The position numbers and the translations under genes are program-made. Below are positions 54,067 to 62,882 of a DNA stretch of 64,000 bases, one piece after another (the stretch's first letter is position 1; each line of letters opens with the position of its first letter). The DNA lies in NCBI RefSeq assembly GCF_024435355.1, contig NZ_JAMJWG010000003.1, positions 558,001 to 622,000 of the forward strand, given 5' to 3'. The DNA comes from Streptomyces odontomachi (lineage in GTDB: Bacteria; Actinomycetota; Actinomycetes; Streptomycetales; Streptomycetaceae). The notes below the pieces were generated by a model. It saw nothing but the letters and a program-made list of their open reading frames with translations, was not told the origin of the DNA and did no database searches.

Positions 54067-55650
54067 ATGACTGCACCGGGACTCGCCCACCCGTCTGCCA
54101 CCACCACCCTCAGTCGTAGTGGCTACGCTCCCCTCGTCCCTGGGACGCCCGTGGCCGTGGTCGGCAGCGGCACGATGGGTCAGGGCATCGCCCAGGTCGC
54201 ACTCCTGGCCGGGCATCCCGTACGGGTCCACGACGCGGCGCCCGGCCGGGCCGAGGAGGCAGTCGAGGCCATCACGGCGCGCTTGGGCCGACTGGTCGAC
54301 AAGGGCCGCCTTGCCGCCGCTGACCGGGATGCCGCACGGGATCGTCTGGAAACCGTGGACGACCTGGCCGGGCTCGCCGGCTGCGGCCTCGTGATCGAGG
54401 CGGTCCTGGAGCGGCTCGACGTCAAGCAGGCGCTCTTCCGCGCGCTCGAAGAGGTCGTCGACGCGGACTGCCTGCTGGCCACCAACACCTCCTCCCTGTC
54501 GGTCACCGGGATCGGCGGTGCGTTGCGCGTCCCCGGCCGCCTCGTCGGGCTGCACTTCTTCAACCCCGCACCGGTGTTGCCGCTCGTGGAGGTCGTCTCC
54601 GGCGTCGCGACGCACGAGTCGGCGGCCACCTGCGCGTACGACACCGCCCTGGCCTGGGGCAAGACGCCGGTGCGCTGTGCGGACACCCCCGGCTTCATCG
54701 TCAACCGCATAGCCCGGCCCTTCTACGCGGAGGCCTTCCGCCTCTACGAGGAGCAGGCCGCGGACCCGGCCACCATCGACGCCGTCCTCAAGGAGAGCGG
54801 CGGTTTCAAGATGGGCCCGTTCGAGCTGACCGACCTGATCGGGCAGGACGTGAACGAGGCCGTCACCCGTTCCGTCTGGGAGGCCTTCTTCCACGATCCG
54901 AAATTCACCCCGTCGCCCGCGCAGCGCCGGCTGGTGGCGGCCGGCCGGCTCGGGCGCAAGTCGGGCCACGGCTGGTACGACCACGGGCCGGACGCCGCGC
55001 CCCCCGAACCGCACACCGCCGAGCCGTGCGCGGCACCCGGCACCGTCGGGGTGCACGGCCGGCCCGACGGGCCGCTCGGGACCGTCGTCGACCTCCTCAA
55101 GGAGGCCGGTGTCGCCCTCACCGAGGACCGCACCCCGGGCGTTTCGACCCCCTTCATCGGCCTCCCCGGGGGCGCCCGGCTCACCCTCACGCAAGGCGCA
55201 GCCGCCACCGAGGAGCTGGACGGCCCCCACATCCGGCTCGACCTCGCCCTGGACTACCGCACCTGCACACGCGTGGCGCTCGCCCCGGGCGCCGACGTGG
55301 CCGACGAGGACGTGCGCGCCGCGATCGGCCTCTTCCAGAGACTGGGCAAGAAGGTCAGCGTCGTCGCGGACACCCCCGGCATGATCGTGGCCCGTACGGT
55401 CGCCATGCTGATCGACTTCGCCCTGGACGCCGAGGCCCGCGGCGTCGCCGACCGCGCGGACATCGACACCGCCATGAAACGGGGTGTCAACTACCCGCGC
55501 GGGCCGCTGGAATGGTGCGACGAAGTCGGCGTCCGGTGGGTGTGGCAGACGTTGTCGAGTCTGCACGACGCTTACCCTTCAGGCCGTTATGGTCCATCCG
55601 TGCCGCTTGCGCACCGCGCGACACTCGCCTACAAGCAGGGGCTCTCATGA
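54067..55650 (+). CDS. paaH: 3-hydroxyacyl-CoA dehydrogenase PaaH
   Basis: A 527-residue NAD-dependent dehydrogenase. The dinucleotide site VAVVGSGTMGQGIAQVALLA is followed by LLATNTSSLSVT, GLHFFNPAPVLPLVEVV and DTPGFIVNRIARPFYAEAF. A second C-terminal 3HCDH domain follows (DTPGMIVARTVAMLIDFALD, then RGVNYPRGPLEWCDEVG), the layout of the phenylacetate-pathway enzyme. It acts in the beta-oxidation-like end of the pathway. GGGAGG precedes ATG 54067, and the stop overlaps paaR by ATGA. Confidence 0.94.
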   Translation: MTAPGLAHPSATTTLSRSGYAPLVPGTPVAVVGSGTMGQGIAQVALLAGHPVRVHDAAPGRAEEAVEAITARLGRLVDKGRLAAADRDAARDRLETVDDLAGLAGCGLVIEAVLERLDVKQALFRALEEVVDADCLLATNTSSLSVTGIGGALRVPGRLVGLHFFNPAPVLPLVEVVSGVATHESAATCAYDTALAWGKTPVRCADTPGFIVNRIARPFYAEAFRLYEEQAADPATIDAVLKESGGFKMGPFELTDLIGQDVNEAVTRSVWEAFFHDPKFTPSPAQRRLVAAGRLGRKSGHGWYDHGPDAAPPEPHTAEPCAAPGTVGVHGRPDGPLGTVVDLLKEAGVALTEDRTPGVSTPFIGLPGGARLTLTQGAAATEELDGPHIRLDLALDYRTCTRVALAPGADVADEDVRAAIGLFQRLGKKVSVVADTPGMIVARTVAMLIDFALDAEARGVADRADIDTAMKRGVNYPRGPLEWCDEVGVRWVWQTLSSLHDAYPSGRYGPSVPLAHRATLAYKQGLS

Positions 55651-56252
55651 CCACCGCAAAGCGCGACACCTACACGCCGGACTCCTTGCTTGCGGTCGCG
55701 GTCGCGGTCTTCAACGAGCGTGGTTACGACGGCACCTCCATGGAGCACCTTTCCAAGGCCGCGGGCATCTCCAAGTCGTCGATATACCACCACGTGTCCG
55801 GCAAGGAGGAGCTGCTGCGCCGTGCCGTCAGCCGCGCCCTCGACGGTCTCTTCGGGATCCTCGACGAGGAGCGGGCGCGTACGGGACGGCCCGTCGAGCA
55901 GCTGGAACACGTCATCGGCCGCATGGTGGAGGTGCTGACCTCCGAACTGCCCTATGTGACGCTGCTGCTGCGGGTGCGCGGCAACACCGCCACCGAGCGC
56001 TGGGCCCTGGAGCGGCGCCGGGAGTTCGACCACCGGGTCGCCGAGTTGGTGAAGGCGGCGGCGGCCGACGGCGACGTCCGCACCGACATCGACGGCCGCC
56101 TCGCCACCCGGCTCGTCTTCGGAATGATCAACTCCATCGTGGAGTGGTACCACCCCGAGGAGGCCGGCGCCCATGAGTGGAAAGCGGGCGACCGGGAACT
56201 CGCCGACGCCGTACGGCGCTTGATCTTCGTGGGGCTGCGCGGCCAGGAGTGA
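55647..56252 (+). CDS. paaR: TetR-family regulator, probable PaaR
   Basis: A 201-residue TetR protein. The helix-turn-helix is LAVAVAVFNERGYDGTSMEH through AAGISKSSIYHHVSGKEELL. The C-terminal ligand domain ends WYHPEEAGAHEWKAG. Co-translation with paaH (ATGA) and repeated ACCG palindromes at paa promoters make it the likely PaaR, which in other actinobacteria and proteobacteria is released by phenylacetyl-CoA. Ligand and sites are inferred. Confidence 0.88.
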   Translation: MTTAKRDTYTPDSLLAVAVAVFNERGYDGTSMEHLSKAAGISKSSIYHHVSGKEELLRRAVSRALDGLFGILDEERARTGRPVEQLEHVIGRMVEVLTSELPYVTLLLRVRGNTATERWALERRREFDHRVAELVKAAAADGDVRTDIDGRLATRLVFGMINSIVEWYHPEEAGAHEWKAGDRELADAVRRLIFVGLRGQE

Positions 56253-56285
56253 CGGTCCCGGCCGCATGCGGTCAGGAGTGACGGT

Positions 56286-56305
56286 GCCCGCCGCGGGAGG
56301 CGGGC
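56286..56305. terminator. Hairpin between paaR and the Lrp gene
   Basis: GCCCGCC (56286-56292) pairs with GGCGGGC (56299-56305) around GCGGGA. It serves the convergent ends of paaR and the Lrp gene; there is no U-run. Confidence 0.5.
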
Positions 56306-56348
56306 GCAGTGCCCGGCAGCCGCGTGCGCACGACCAGGCACGACCAGG

Positions 56349-57236
56349 TCAGATCTCCGGCTCCAGGTCGTCCTCCTCGAAGACCAGCAGCGTGCGGGTG
56401 CTGAGCACCTCGGGGATCGACTGGAGCTTGGTGAGCACCAGCTCCCGCAGCGCCCTGTTGTCCGCGGTGTGCACCAGCAGGAGCACATCGAAGTCGCCGC
56501 TGACCAGCGCGATGTGCGAGGCACCCGGCAGCGCGGTGAGCTGTTCGCGCACGGTGCGCCAGGAGTTCTGCACGATCTTGAGGGTGATGTACGCGGACGC
56601 GCCCTGCCCTGCTCGTTCGTGGTGGATCCGGGCTCCGAAGCCACGGATCACGCCGTCTTCTATGAGCCGGTTGATCCGCGTGTAGGCGTTGGCCCGGGAC
56701 ACGTGCACGCGCTCGGCCACGGACCGTATGGAGGCCCGGCCGTCCGCCTGGAGGATCTGGAGGATGTCCCGGTCGATGGCGTCCAGGGGGCGCGGTGGCG
56801 GGAGGGGCGCATCGGCGTCCTCCGACCGGCGCGGTGGCTCGGGCGGACGGCTCAGAGCCTCCTCAGGTGAGCGGCCCGGACCGCCCGGACCGCCCGGACC
56901 CTCGGAGCGTGGAGCTTCCGCCTGCCGAGGAGGCGTCTCGGGTCTGCGGGGGCGGGGCGGCTGTGCGCCGTTCTGCCCCCTCGCCGGCGCCTCGGGTGCG
57001 CGGGGCGATGCCTGCGCGCCCGACCGGTGTGCGCTTGAGCCGTGCGCCGGTGCCGTGCCGCCGTGCGCGGGTGCCGTCGCACCGCGGCCGGGGGCAGGTC
57101 TGCCGCCCTGGGCGCTCGCCGGCCCGACCGGGTCAGGGGTCGACCCGACGGGGCCGCGTGGCGCGTTGTCCGGTCCGTCGGATGCCGCCGCTGACCTGTC
57201 GTTCGAGGGCTCGTCGGCCATTTGTTCAGATGCCAT
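56349..57236 (-). CDS. bkdR: Lrp/AsnC-family regulator, probable BkdR, with long disordered N-terminus
   Basis: A 295-residue protein, about twice the family length. The last 150 residues are a standard Lrp: LDAIDRDILQILQADGRASI, VSRANAYTRINRLIEDGVIR and an effector domain with HIALVSGDFDVLLLVHTADN. The first 145 residues are Pro/Ala/Gly/Arg-rich and disordered. It is divergent from bkdABC, the usual position of the branched-chain-amino-acid-responsive activator. GGGAGG precedes ATG 57236. Confidence 0.85.
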   Translation of the reverse strand: MASEQMADEPSNDRSAAASDGPDNAPRGPVGSTPDPVGPASAQGGRPAPGRGATAPAHGGTAPAHGSSAHRSGAQASPRAPEAPARGQNGAQPPRPRRPETPPRQAEAPRSEGPGGPGGPGRSPEEALSRPPEPPRRSEDADAPLPPPRPLDAIDRDILQILQADGRASIRSVAERVHVSRANAYTRINRLIEDGVIRGFGARIHHERAGQGASAYITLKIVQNSWRTVREQLTALPGASHIALVSGDFDVLLLVHTADNRALRELVLTKLQSIPEVLSTRTLLVFEEDDLEPEI

Positions 57237-57337
57237 GTCCCCCCGCCTCCCTACCATGGACGTACTGCCTCCATCTCAGGCTGTGGAGAACCGTTTGTCC
57301 ACAGGCTGAGGGTGCCTGTAGCCAAAATGCGCCGGCG

Positions 57338-57351
57338 ACCGAACAATCGGT
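57338..57351. promoter_or_regulatory. PaaR-like operator before the bkd operon
   Basis: ACCGAACAATCGGT differs from the 53997 site by one base in the centre. It lies between bkdR (57236) and bkdA (57424). A DnaA-box-like TTGTCCACA is at 57295-57303. Confidence 0.65.
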
Positions 57352-57423
57352 AGGTGAGGCGTGCCACAAGCCCGCGCCTCCCCCGCTCCCACGAGGAGAC
57401 CCGTTCACGAGGAGGTGCACGCG

Positions 57424-58623
57424 GTGAAGAGGCACAGCACGCCCGTCATGGAGCCCGCAGCGTACCGGCCCACCCCGCCGCCGGCGTGGCGGCTGCGCGC
57501 GGACCCCGCCCCGCTGCTGCCCGATGCCGAGCCGTACCGCGTCCTGGGCACGGACGCCGCCCGCAGCGTCGACCCGGCCCTGCTGCGCACCCTGTACGCT
57601 CAGCTGGTCCGTGGTCGCCGGTACAACACGCAGGCCACCGCGCTCACCCGCCAGGGCCGCCTCGCCGTGTACCCGTCCACCACCGGCCAGGAGGCCTGCG
57701 AGGTGGCGGCCGCCCTCGTCCTCGAGGACCGTGACTGGCTGTTCCCCAGCTACCGCGACACGCTCGCCGCCGTAGCCCGCGGGCTCGACCCGGTGCAGGC
57801 GCTGTCCCTGCTGCGCGGCGACTGGCACACCGGCTACGACCCGTACGAGCACCGCATCGCGCCCCTGTGCACCCCGCTCGCCACCCAGCTCCCGCACGCC
57901 GTGGGCCTGGCGCACGCCGCCCGCCTCAAGGGTGACGACGTGGTCGCCCTCGCCCTGGTCGGCGACGGCGGCACCAGCGAGGGCGACTTCCACGAGGCGC
58001 TGAACTTCGCCGCCGTCTGGCGCGCCCCGGTCGTCTTCCTGGTGCAGAACAACGGCTTCGCGATCTCCGTGCCGCTCGACAAGCAGACCGCCGCCCCGTC
58101 GCTGGCCCACAAGGCCGTCGGCTACGGCATGCCGGGCCGCCTGGTCGACGGCAATGACGCGCCCGCCGTCCACGAGGTGCTGGCCGAGGCCGTGCACCGC
58201 GCACGCACCGGCGGTGGCCCCACCCTCGTGGAAGCCGTCACCTACCGCATCGACGCCCACACGAACGCCGACGATGCCACCCGCTACCGCAGCTCGGCGG
58301 AGGTCGAGGCCTGGCGGGCCCATGACCCCATCACGCTGCTGGAGCGGGAGCTGACGGACCGTGGCCTGATCGACGACGACGGGATACGAGCCGTGCGCGA
58401 GGACGCCGAGGAGCTGGCCGCAGCCATGCGCGACCAGCTGAACGAGGACCCGCCGCTCGACCCGATGGAGCTGTTCACGCACGTCTACGCCGAGCAGACC
58501 GCGCAGCTGCGCGACCAGGCCACCCAGCTGCGTGCCGAGCTCGCAGCCGCCGACGAGGCACAGGCCGGCGCCGCGACGGACGCCGGCACGCAGGACGCCG
58601 GCACGGAAGGGACCGCACGATGA
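57424..58623 (+). CDS. bkdA: Branched-chain 2-oxoacid dehydrogenase E1 alpha
   Basis: A 399-residue E1 alpha subunit. The thiamine diphosphate motif is LVGDGGTSEGDFHEALNFAA with QNNGFAISVPLDKQT; phosphorylation-loop-like RIDAHTNADDATRYR follows. It decarboxylates 2-oxoacids from Val, Leu and Ile, providing branched primers for fatty acids and polyketides. GTG 57424 has GAGGAGG eight bases upstream. The stop overlaps bkdB (ATGA). Its Ala/Thr/Asp tail is slightly extended. Confidence 0.93.
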   Translation: MKRHSTPVMEPAAYRPTPPPAWRLRADPAPLLPDAEPYRVLGTDAARSVDPALLRTLYAQLVRGRRYNTQATALTRQGRLAVYPSTTGQEACEVAAALVLEDRDWLFPSYRDTLAAVARGLDPVQALSLLRGDWHTGYDPYEHRIAPLCTPLATQLPHAVGLAHAARLKGDDVVALALVGDGGTSEGDFHEALNFAAVWRAPVVFLVQNNGFAISVPLDKQTAAPSLAHKAVGYGMPGRLVDGNDAPAVHEVLAEAVHRARTGGGPTLVEAVTYRIDAHTNADDATRYRSSAEVEAWRAHDPITLLERELTDRGLIDDDGIRAVREDAEELAAAMRDQLNEDPPLDPMELFTHVYAEQTAQLRDQATQLRAELAAADEAQAGAATDAGTQDAGTEGTAR

Positions 58624-59654
58624 TCACCGCGGAGACTTCGGGGACCGTCGCGGTCGAGCCCGCCACCAAGCCGGTCACCATGGCCCAGGCGCTCGGCCGG
58701 GCCCTGCGCGATGCCATGGCCCAGGACCCGGCGGTGCATGTGATGGGGGAGGACGTCGGCACCCTCGGCGGTGTCTTCCGGATCACCGACGGCCTCGCCA
58801 AGGAGTTCGGCGACGAGCGCTGCACGGACACCCCGCTCGCCGAGGCGGGCATCCTCGGCACCGCCGTCGGCATGGCGATGTACGGGCTGCGGCCGGTCGT
58901 CGAGATGCAGTTCGACGCGTTCGCCTACCCGTCCTTCGAGCAGCTGATCTCGCATGTCTCCCGGATGCGCAACCGCACCAAGGGCGCCATGCCCATGCCG
59001 ATCACCGTCCGCGTCCCCTACGGCGGCGGCATCGGCGGCGTGGAGCACCACAGCGACTCCTCCGAGGCGTACTACATGGCCACCCCCGGCCTGCACGTCG
59101 TCACCCCGGCGACGGTCGCCGACGCGTACGGGCTGCTGCGCGCCGCCATCGCCTCCGACGACCCGGTGGTCTTCCTGGAGCCCAAGCGGCTGTACTGGTC
59201 CAAGGACGCGTGGGACCCGGCGAGCCCGCCCTCCGTCGAGCCGATCGGCCGTGCGGTCGTGCGCCGCCCGGGCAGCAGCGCCACCCTGATCACGTACGGT
59301 CCCGCGCTGCCGGTCTGTCTGGAGACGGCCGAAGCGGCCGTGGCCGAGGGCTGGGACCTGGAAGTCGTCGACCTGCGGTCCCTGGTGCCGTTCGACGACG
59401 AGACGGTCTGCGCGTCGGTGCGGCGCACCGGGCGCGCGGTCGTGGTGCACGAGTCGGGCGGTTTCGGCGGCCCCGGCGGGGAGATCGCGGCACGCGTGAC
59501 CGAGCGGTGCTTCCACCACCTGGAGGCGCCGGTGCTGCGGGTGGCCGGCTTCGACGTCCCGTATCCGCCGCCCATGCTGGAGCGGCACCACCTGCCCGGC
59601 GTCGACCGCGTCCTGGACGCGGTGGCGCGACTCCAGTGGGAGGCTGAGAGCTGA
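58620..59654 (+). CDS. bkdB: Branched-chain 2-oxoacid dehydrogenase E1 beta
   Basis: A 344-residue E1 beta subunit: VHVMGEDVGTLGGVFRITDG, FGDERCTDTPLAEAGILGTA, VEMQFDAFAYPSFEQLISHV and PYGGGIGGVEHHSDSSEAYY. It completes the thiamine site with E1 alpha. The start overlaps bkdA, and the stop overlaps bkdC by one base (TGATG). Confidence 0.95.
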   Translation: MITAETSGTVAVEPATKPVTMAQALGRALRDAMAQDPAVHVMGEDVGTLGGVFRITDGLAKEFGDERCTDTPLAEAGILGTAVGMAMYGLRPVVEMQFDAFAYPSFEQLISHVSRMRNRTKGAMPMPITVRVPYGGGIGGVEHHSDSSEAYYMATPGLHVVTPATVADAYGLLRAAIASDDPVVFLEPKRLYWSKDAWDPASPPSVEPIGRAVVRRPGSSATLITYGPALPVCLETAEAAVAEGWDLEVVDLRSLVPFDDETVCASVRRTGRAVVVHESGGFGGPGGEIAARVTERCFHHLEAPVLRVAGFDVPYPPPMLERHHLPGVDRVLDAVARLQWEAES

Positions 59655-61201
59655 TGGGGCGACCCGCTCACACGCACGGCGCGGCCCGCAGGCCGGGCAC
59701 CGACGACGGGCAAGACGCGGCCGACACGCACAGCATGCACAGCCTGGAGTTCCGGCTGCCCGACCTGGGGGAGGGCCTGACCGAGGCCGAGATCGTCCGC
59801 TGGCTGGTGGCGGTGGGCGACCTCGTGGCCGTCGACCAGCCGGTCGTGGAGGTCGAGACGGCCAAGGCCGTCGTCGAGGTGCCCTGTCCGTACGGTGGGG
59901 TGGTCACGGCCCGTTTCGGCGAGGAGGGCACGGAGCTGCCGGTCGGGTCGCCGCTGCTGACGGTCGCGGTGCGGCAGCCGGTCGAGGACGCCGGCGCAGC
60001 GGGCGACGCCGGAACCGCCCGCGGCGACGCTCGGACGGCCCGCACCGGCACCGCACGCGGCGCTCGCGACACCGGGCGCCCGGCTCATCCTCCCGCCGAG
60101 GAAGAGGGCTCGGGCAACGTCCTCGTCGGCTACGGCACGGCGGCCGCGCCGGCCCGCCGCCGAAGGGTGCGGGCACCGGGCCAGGTCGTCGGCCGGACGC
60201 CGGAGACCATCCCCAGCGGGCCCGTCCCGGGCGACAGCACCGAGGGCCGCACCGGGACAGCCGCGGCAGACGCCCCTGGCCCCGTGCCGGTCATCTCCCC
60301 GCTGGTCCGGAAGCTGGCTCGTGATCACGACATCGACCTGCGCGAACTTGCCGGCTCCGGCCCGGACGGGCTGATCATGCGGGCCGACGTGGAGGGCGCC
60401 CTGCGGGCCGCGGAGCGCACCCGGGCGGCGTCGGCCGCGCCGGCTGCCACGGAACCCCCGCCGGCGGTTCCGGGCGCGCCGGCCGTGGGCGCCGGGCCCC
60501 GTGCCGAAGCCACCGGCACGCGCATCCCCTTGCGGGGTGTCCGAGGCGCGGTCGCGGAGAAGATGGCGCGCAGCCGCCGGGAGATACCGGACGCGACCTG
60601 CTGGGTGGACGCCGACGCGACCGAGCTGCTGAACGCGCGGGCCGCGATGAACGCCGCCTCGGGCCCGAAGGTCTCCGTGCTCGCGCTGCTGGCCCGCATC
60701 TGCACGGCCGCCCTGGCCCGCTACCCGGAGCTGAACGCGAGGGTGGACACCGAGGCCCGGGAGATCGTCCGGTTGGACGGCGTGCACCTGGGGTTCGCGG
60801 CGCAGACCGAGCGGGGCCTGGTGGTGCCCGTCGTCCGCGATGCGGCCGGCCGGGACGCGGAGTGGCTGAGCACGGAGTTCGGCCGCCTGACGGAGTCGGC
60901 CAGGGCAGGCACGCTCACCCCGGCGCAGCTCACCGGTGGCACCTTCACGTTGAACAACTACGGCGTGTTCGGCGTCGACGGCTCCACCCCGATCATCAAC
61001 CACCCCGAGGCGGCCATGCTGGGCGTCGGCCGGATCAGCCCCAAGCCATGGGTGCACCAGGGCGAGTTGGCGGTCCGGCACGTGGTGCAGCTGTCGCTCA
61101 CCTTCGACCACCGGGTGTGTGACGGCGGCACAGCGGGCGGTTTCCTGCGGTATGTCGCCGACTGCGTCGAACAACCTGCGGTGCTGCTGCGCACGCTGTG
61201 A
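59654..61201 (+). CDS. bkdC: Branched-chain 2-oxoacid dehydrogenase E2 (lipoyl acyltransferase)
   Basis: A 515-residue E2. One lipoyl domain (FRLPDLGEGLTEAEIVRWLV with the modified lysine in VEVETAKAVVEV), a Gly/Thr/Ala linker, the E1/E3-binding domain (VISPLVRKLARDHDIDLREL) and the catalytic domain ending LTFDHRVCDGGTAGGFL with the HxxxDG motif. It transfers the acyl group to CoA. ATG 59654 has GGGAGG nine bases upstream; an inner ATG before HSLEFRLPDLGEGL is possible. E3 is not in the window. Confidence 0.94.
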   Translation: MGRPAHTHGAARRPGTDDGQDAADTHSMHSLEFRLPDLGEGLTEAEIVRWLVAVGDLVAVDQPVVEVETAKAVVEVPCPYGGVVTARFGEEGTELPVGSPLLTVAVRQPVEDAGAAGDAGTARGDARTARTGTARGARDTGRPAHPPAEEEGSGNVLVGYGTAAAPARRRRVRAPGQVVGRTPETIPSGPVPGDSTEGRTGTAAADAPGPVPVISPLVRKLARDHDIDLRELAGSGPDGLIMRADVEGALRAAERTRAASAAPAATEPPPAVPGAPAVGAGPRAEATGTRIPLRGVRGAVAEKMARSRREIPDATCWVDADATELLNARAAMNAASGPKVSVLALLARICTAALARYPELNARVDTEAREIVRLDGVHLGFAAQTERGLVVPVVRDAAGRDAEWLSTEFGRLTESARAGTLTPAQLTGGTFTLNNYGVFGVDGSTPIINHPEAAMLGVGRISPKPWVHQGELAVRHVVQLSLTFDHRVCDGGTAGGFLRYVADCVEQPAVLLRTL

Positions 61202-61607
61202 CCGGGGGCGTCGGGCCGTCACCGTCTTGGGCCGTCGCCGTCTTGGGCCGTCGCTGGCTTGGGGGGTGGGGCTTTTCCGTCGCTCGGCCGCGGGCGTGAT
61301 CGGCCCCGACGAGACCGTTGGGTCGTCGCCGTCCTGAGGGGGCTGTCTCTGCCGTGTTCGGGTTCGCGCGGGTTCGGGAAGCTGTCGTGTCCGGGCCCAC
61401 GCGGGTTCGCGGCTGTCGTGTCCGGGCCCCCGGCGTTCGCTGTCGGCGGCAGCGACGGGTGACCGGTGCGCGGGAACGCGGGTGCCGGGTGCCTGCGTGA
61501 ATCCGGGTGTTCCCGGCGCGTCGGGCGTACGCCCGTGACCTCGTGGGCGATCGACAGCGCGGCCACACGGGGGTGGCAAAGATCGCTCGGACGCTCATAC
61601 TCGGGGC
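61202..61607. other. Gene-free stretch with 16-bp repeats
   Basis: About 400 bases between bkdC and mobA. Three 16-bp units of GGGCCGTCGCCGTCTT type run from 61213 to 61260. A second repeat (GCTGTCGTGTCCGGGCCC) occurs near 61379 and 61412. The open frames are Arg-rich shadows of these repeats. Confidence 0.6.
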
Positions 61608-62882
61608 ATGACCGCGTACCCGCAGCAGTCCCCGGACGAGCACGGAGCCATGGCCCCGGGCGGCGCCGAGGTGCCCGAGAGCCGCGCCGCCGGCCGTGGA
61701 TCCGGCGCAGCTCTGCCGGTCTTCGACGCTGTGGTGCTGGCCGGCGGTGCTGCCAAGCGGCTCGGCGGCGTCGACAAGCCGAGCGTCAGCGTCGGCGGCC
61801 GATCGCTGCTCGACCGCGTGCTGGCCGCCTGCGCCGGTGCGGCCGGCACCGTGGTCGTGGGCAGCCGCCGGCCCACCGCGCGGCCGGTGATGTGGGCGCG
61901 CGAGGAACCGCCGGGCGGCGGCCCGCTCGCCGCCCTGCACGCGGGCCTGCGCCGCACGACCGCCGAGCGGGTCGTCGTGCTCTCCGCGGACCTGCCCTTC
62001 CTGGACGAGCACACGGTTCGCCGGCTACTGGCGACTCTGGACGATGACGATGACGATGACGGTGACGGTGGCCGTGCCGGTGGCCTTGCCGCCGGTGAGG
62101 GCGACGAGCCTCGTCGCGCGGGCAACGCCGACACACCGTCCGTACCCACCGGCACGCACGCCACGGGCCACCCTCGCGCCGGCGCAGGCGCCCATCCGAC
62201 GCCGTATGCCCGCACCCCGGCCTCCCCGGCCACTTCCCGCCCCCCAGCCTCGCGAGAAACTTCTCCCGCCGCAGCCTCCCGGGCTGCCGTCACCTCCGCC
62301 ACTTCCGCCCCCGTCGCCCCACAGACCCGTACCCCCGTCGCCCCGCCCGCCGGTTCCGGTGCCGAGGGTGTCGTGCTTCTGGACCGTGGTGGGCGCGACC
62401 AGCCGCTTGTCGGGGCCTATCGGAGTGAACCGCTCCGCCGGGAGATCGCGCTGCTCGCCGCCGAGCACGGCGGACTGAGCGGACTCCCCTTGCGGCTGCT
62501 GATCTCGGAACTCACCCTCAACCGCATTTCCGACCCGGTCGCGTCATTCGACTGCGACACCTGGGACGCCATCGCCGCCGCACGGTCACGGATCAGGGAG
62601 CATGAGCACGTGTTGGATGAATGGATCTCCGCAGTCAAGGACGAACTGGGCCTGGACCTCGACTTCGACGTCGACACCGGCGGCCTCCTCGACCTCACCC
62701 GCGATGTCGCGCACGGCGTCGCCAGGCCGGCCGGGCCACTGACGACGTTTCTCGTGGGATACGCGGCCGCACGGCAGGGCGGCGGACCCGAGGCCGTGGC
62801 CGATGCGGTGCGCAAGGCCACGGCGCTCGCCGCCCGCTGGGCCGACGAGGGCGACGCCGACGCGAAACCGGACGCGGGATGA
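61608..62882 (+). CDS. mobA: MobA-like nucleotidyltransferase fused to a DUF6457-type domain
   Basis: A 424-residue protein. The NTP-transferase part has FDAVVLAGGAAKRLGGVDKP, REEPPGGGPLAALHAGL and VVVLSADLPFLDEHTVRRLL, typical of molybdenum cofactor guanylyltransferase. At about residue 145 a low-complexity insertion of roughly 95 residues (a run of Asp, then Pro/Ala/Thr/Ser) splits it before VVLLDRGGRDQPLVGAYRSE. The C-terminal 85 residues (LDEWISAVKDELGLDLDFDV to the end) are the small acidic DUF6457-type domain. It overlaps moeA by ATGA. Confidence 0.85.
   Translation: MTAYPQQSPDEHGAMAPGGAEVPESRAAGRGSGAALPVFDAVVLAGGAAKRLGGVDKPSVSVGGRSLLDRVLAACAGAAGTVVVGSRRPTARPVMWAREEPPGGGPLAALHAGLRRTTAERVVVLSADLPFLDEHTVRRLLATLDDDDDDDGDGGRAGGLAAGEGDEPRRAGNADTPSVPTGTHATGHPRAGAGAHPTPYARTPASPATSRPPASRETSPAAASRAAVTSATSAPVAPQTRTPVAPPAGSGAEGVVLLDRGGRDQPLVGAYRSEPLRREIALLAAEHGGLSGLPLRLLISELTLNRISDPVASFDCDTWDAIAAARSRIREHEHVLDEWISAVKDELGLDLDFDVDTGGLLDLTRDVAHGVARPAGPLTTFLVGYAAARQGGGPEAVADAVRKATALAARWADEGDADAKPDAG

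Noticed and set aside
61098..62012. Minus-strand 304-codon frame over bkdC end and mobA start
   Set aside because: It overlaps two well-supported genes on the other strand and its residues mirror the 16-bp repeats.
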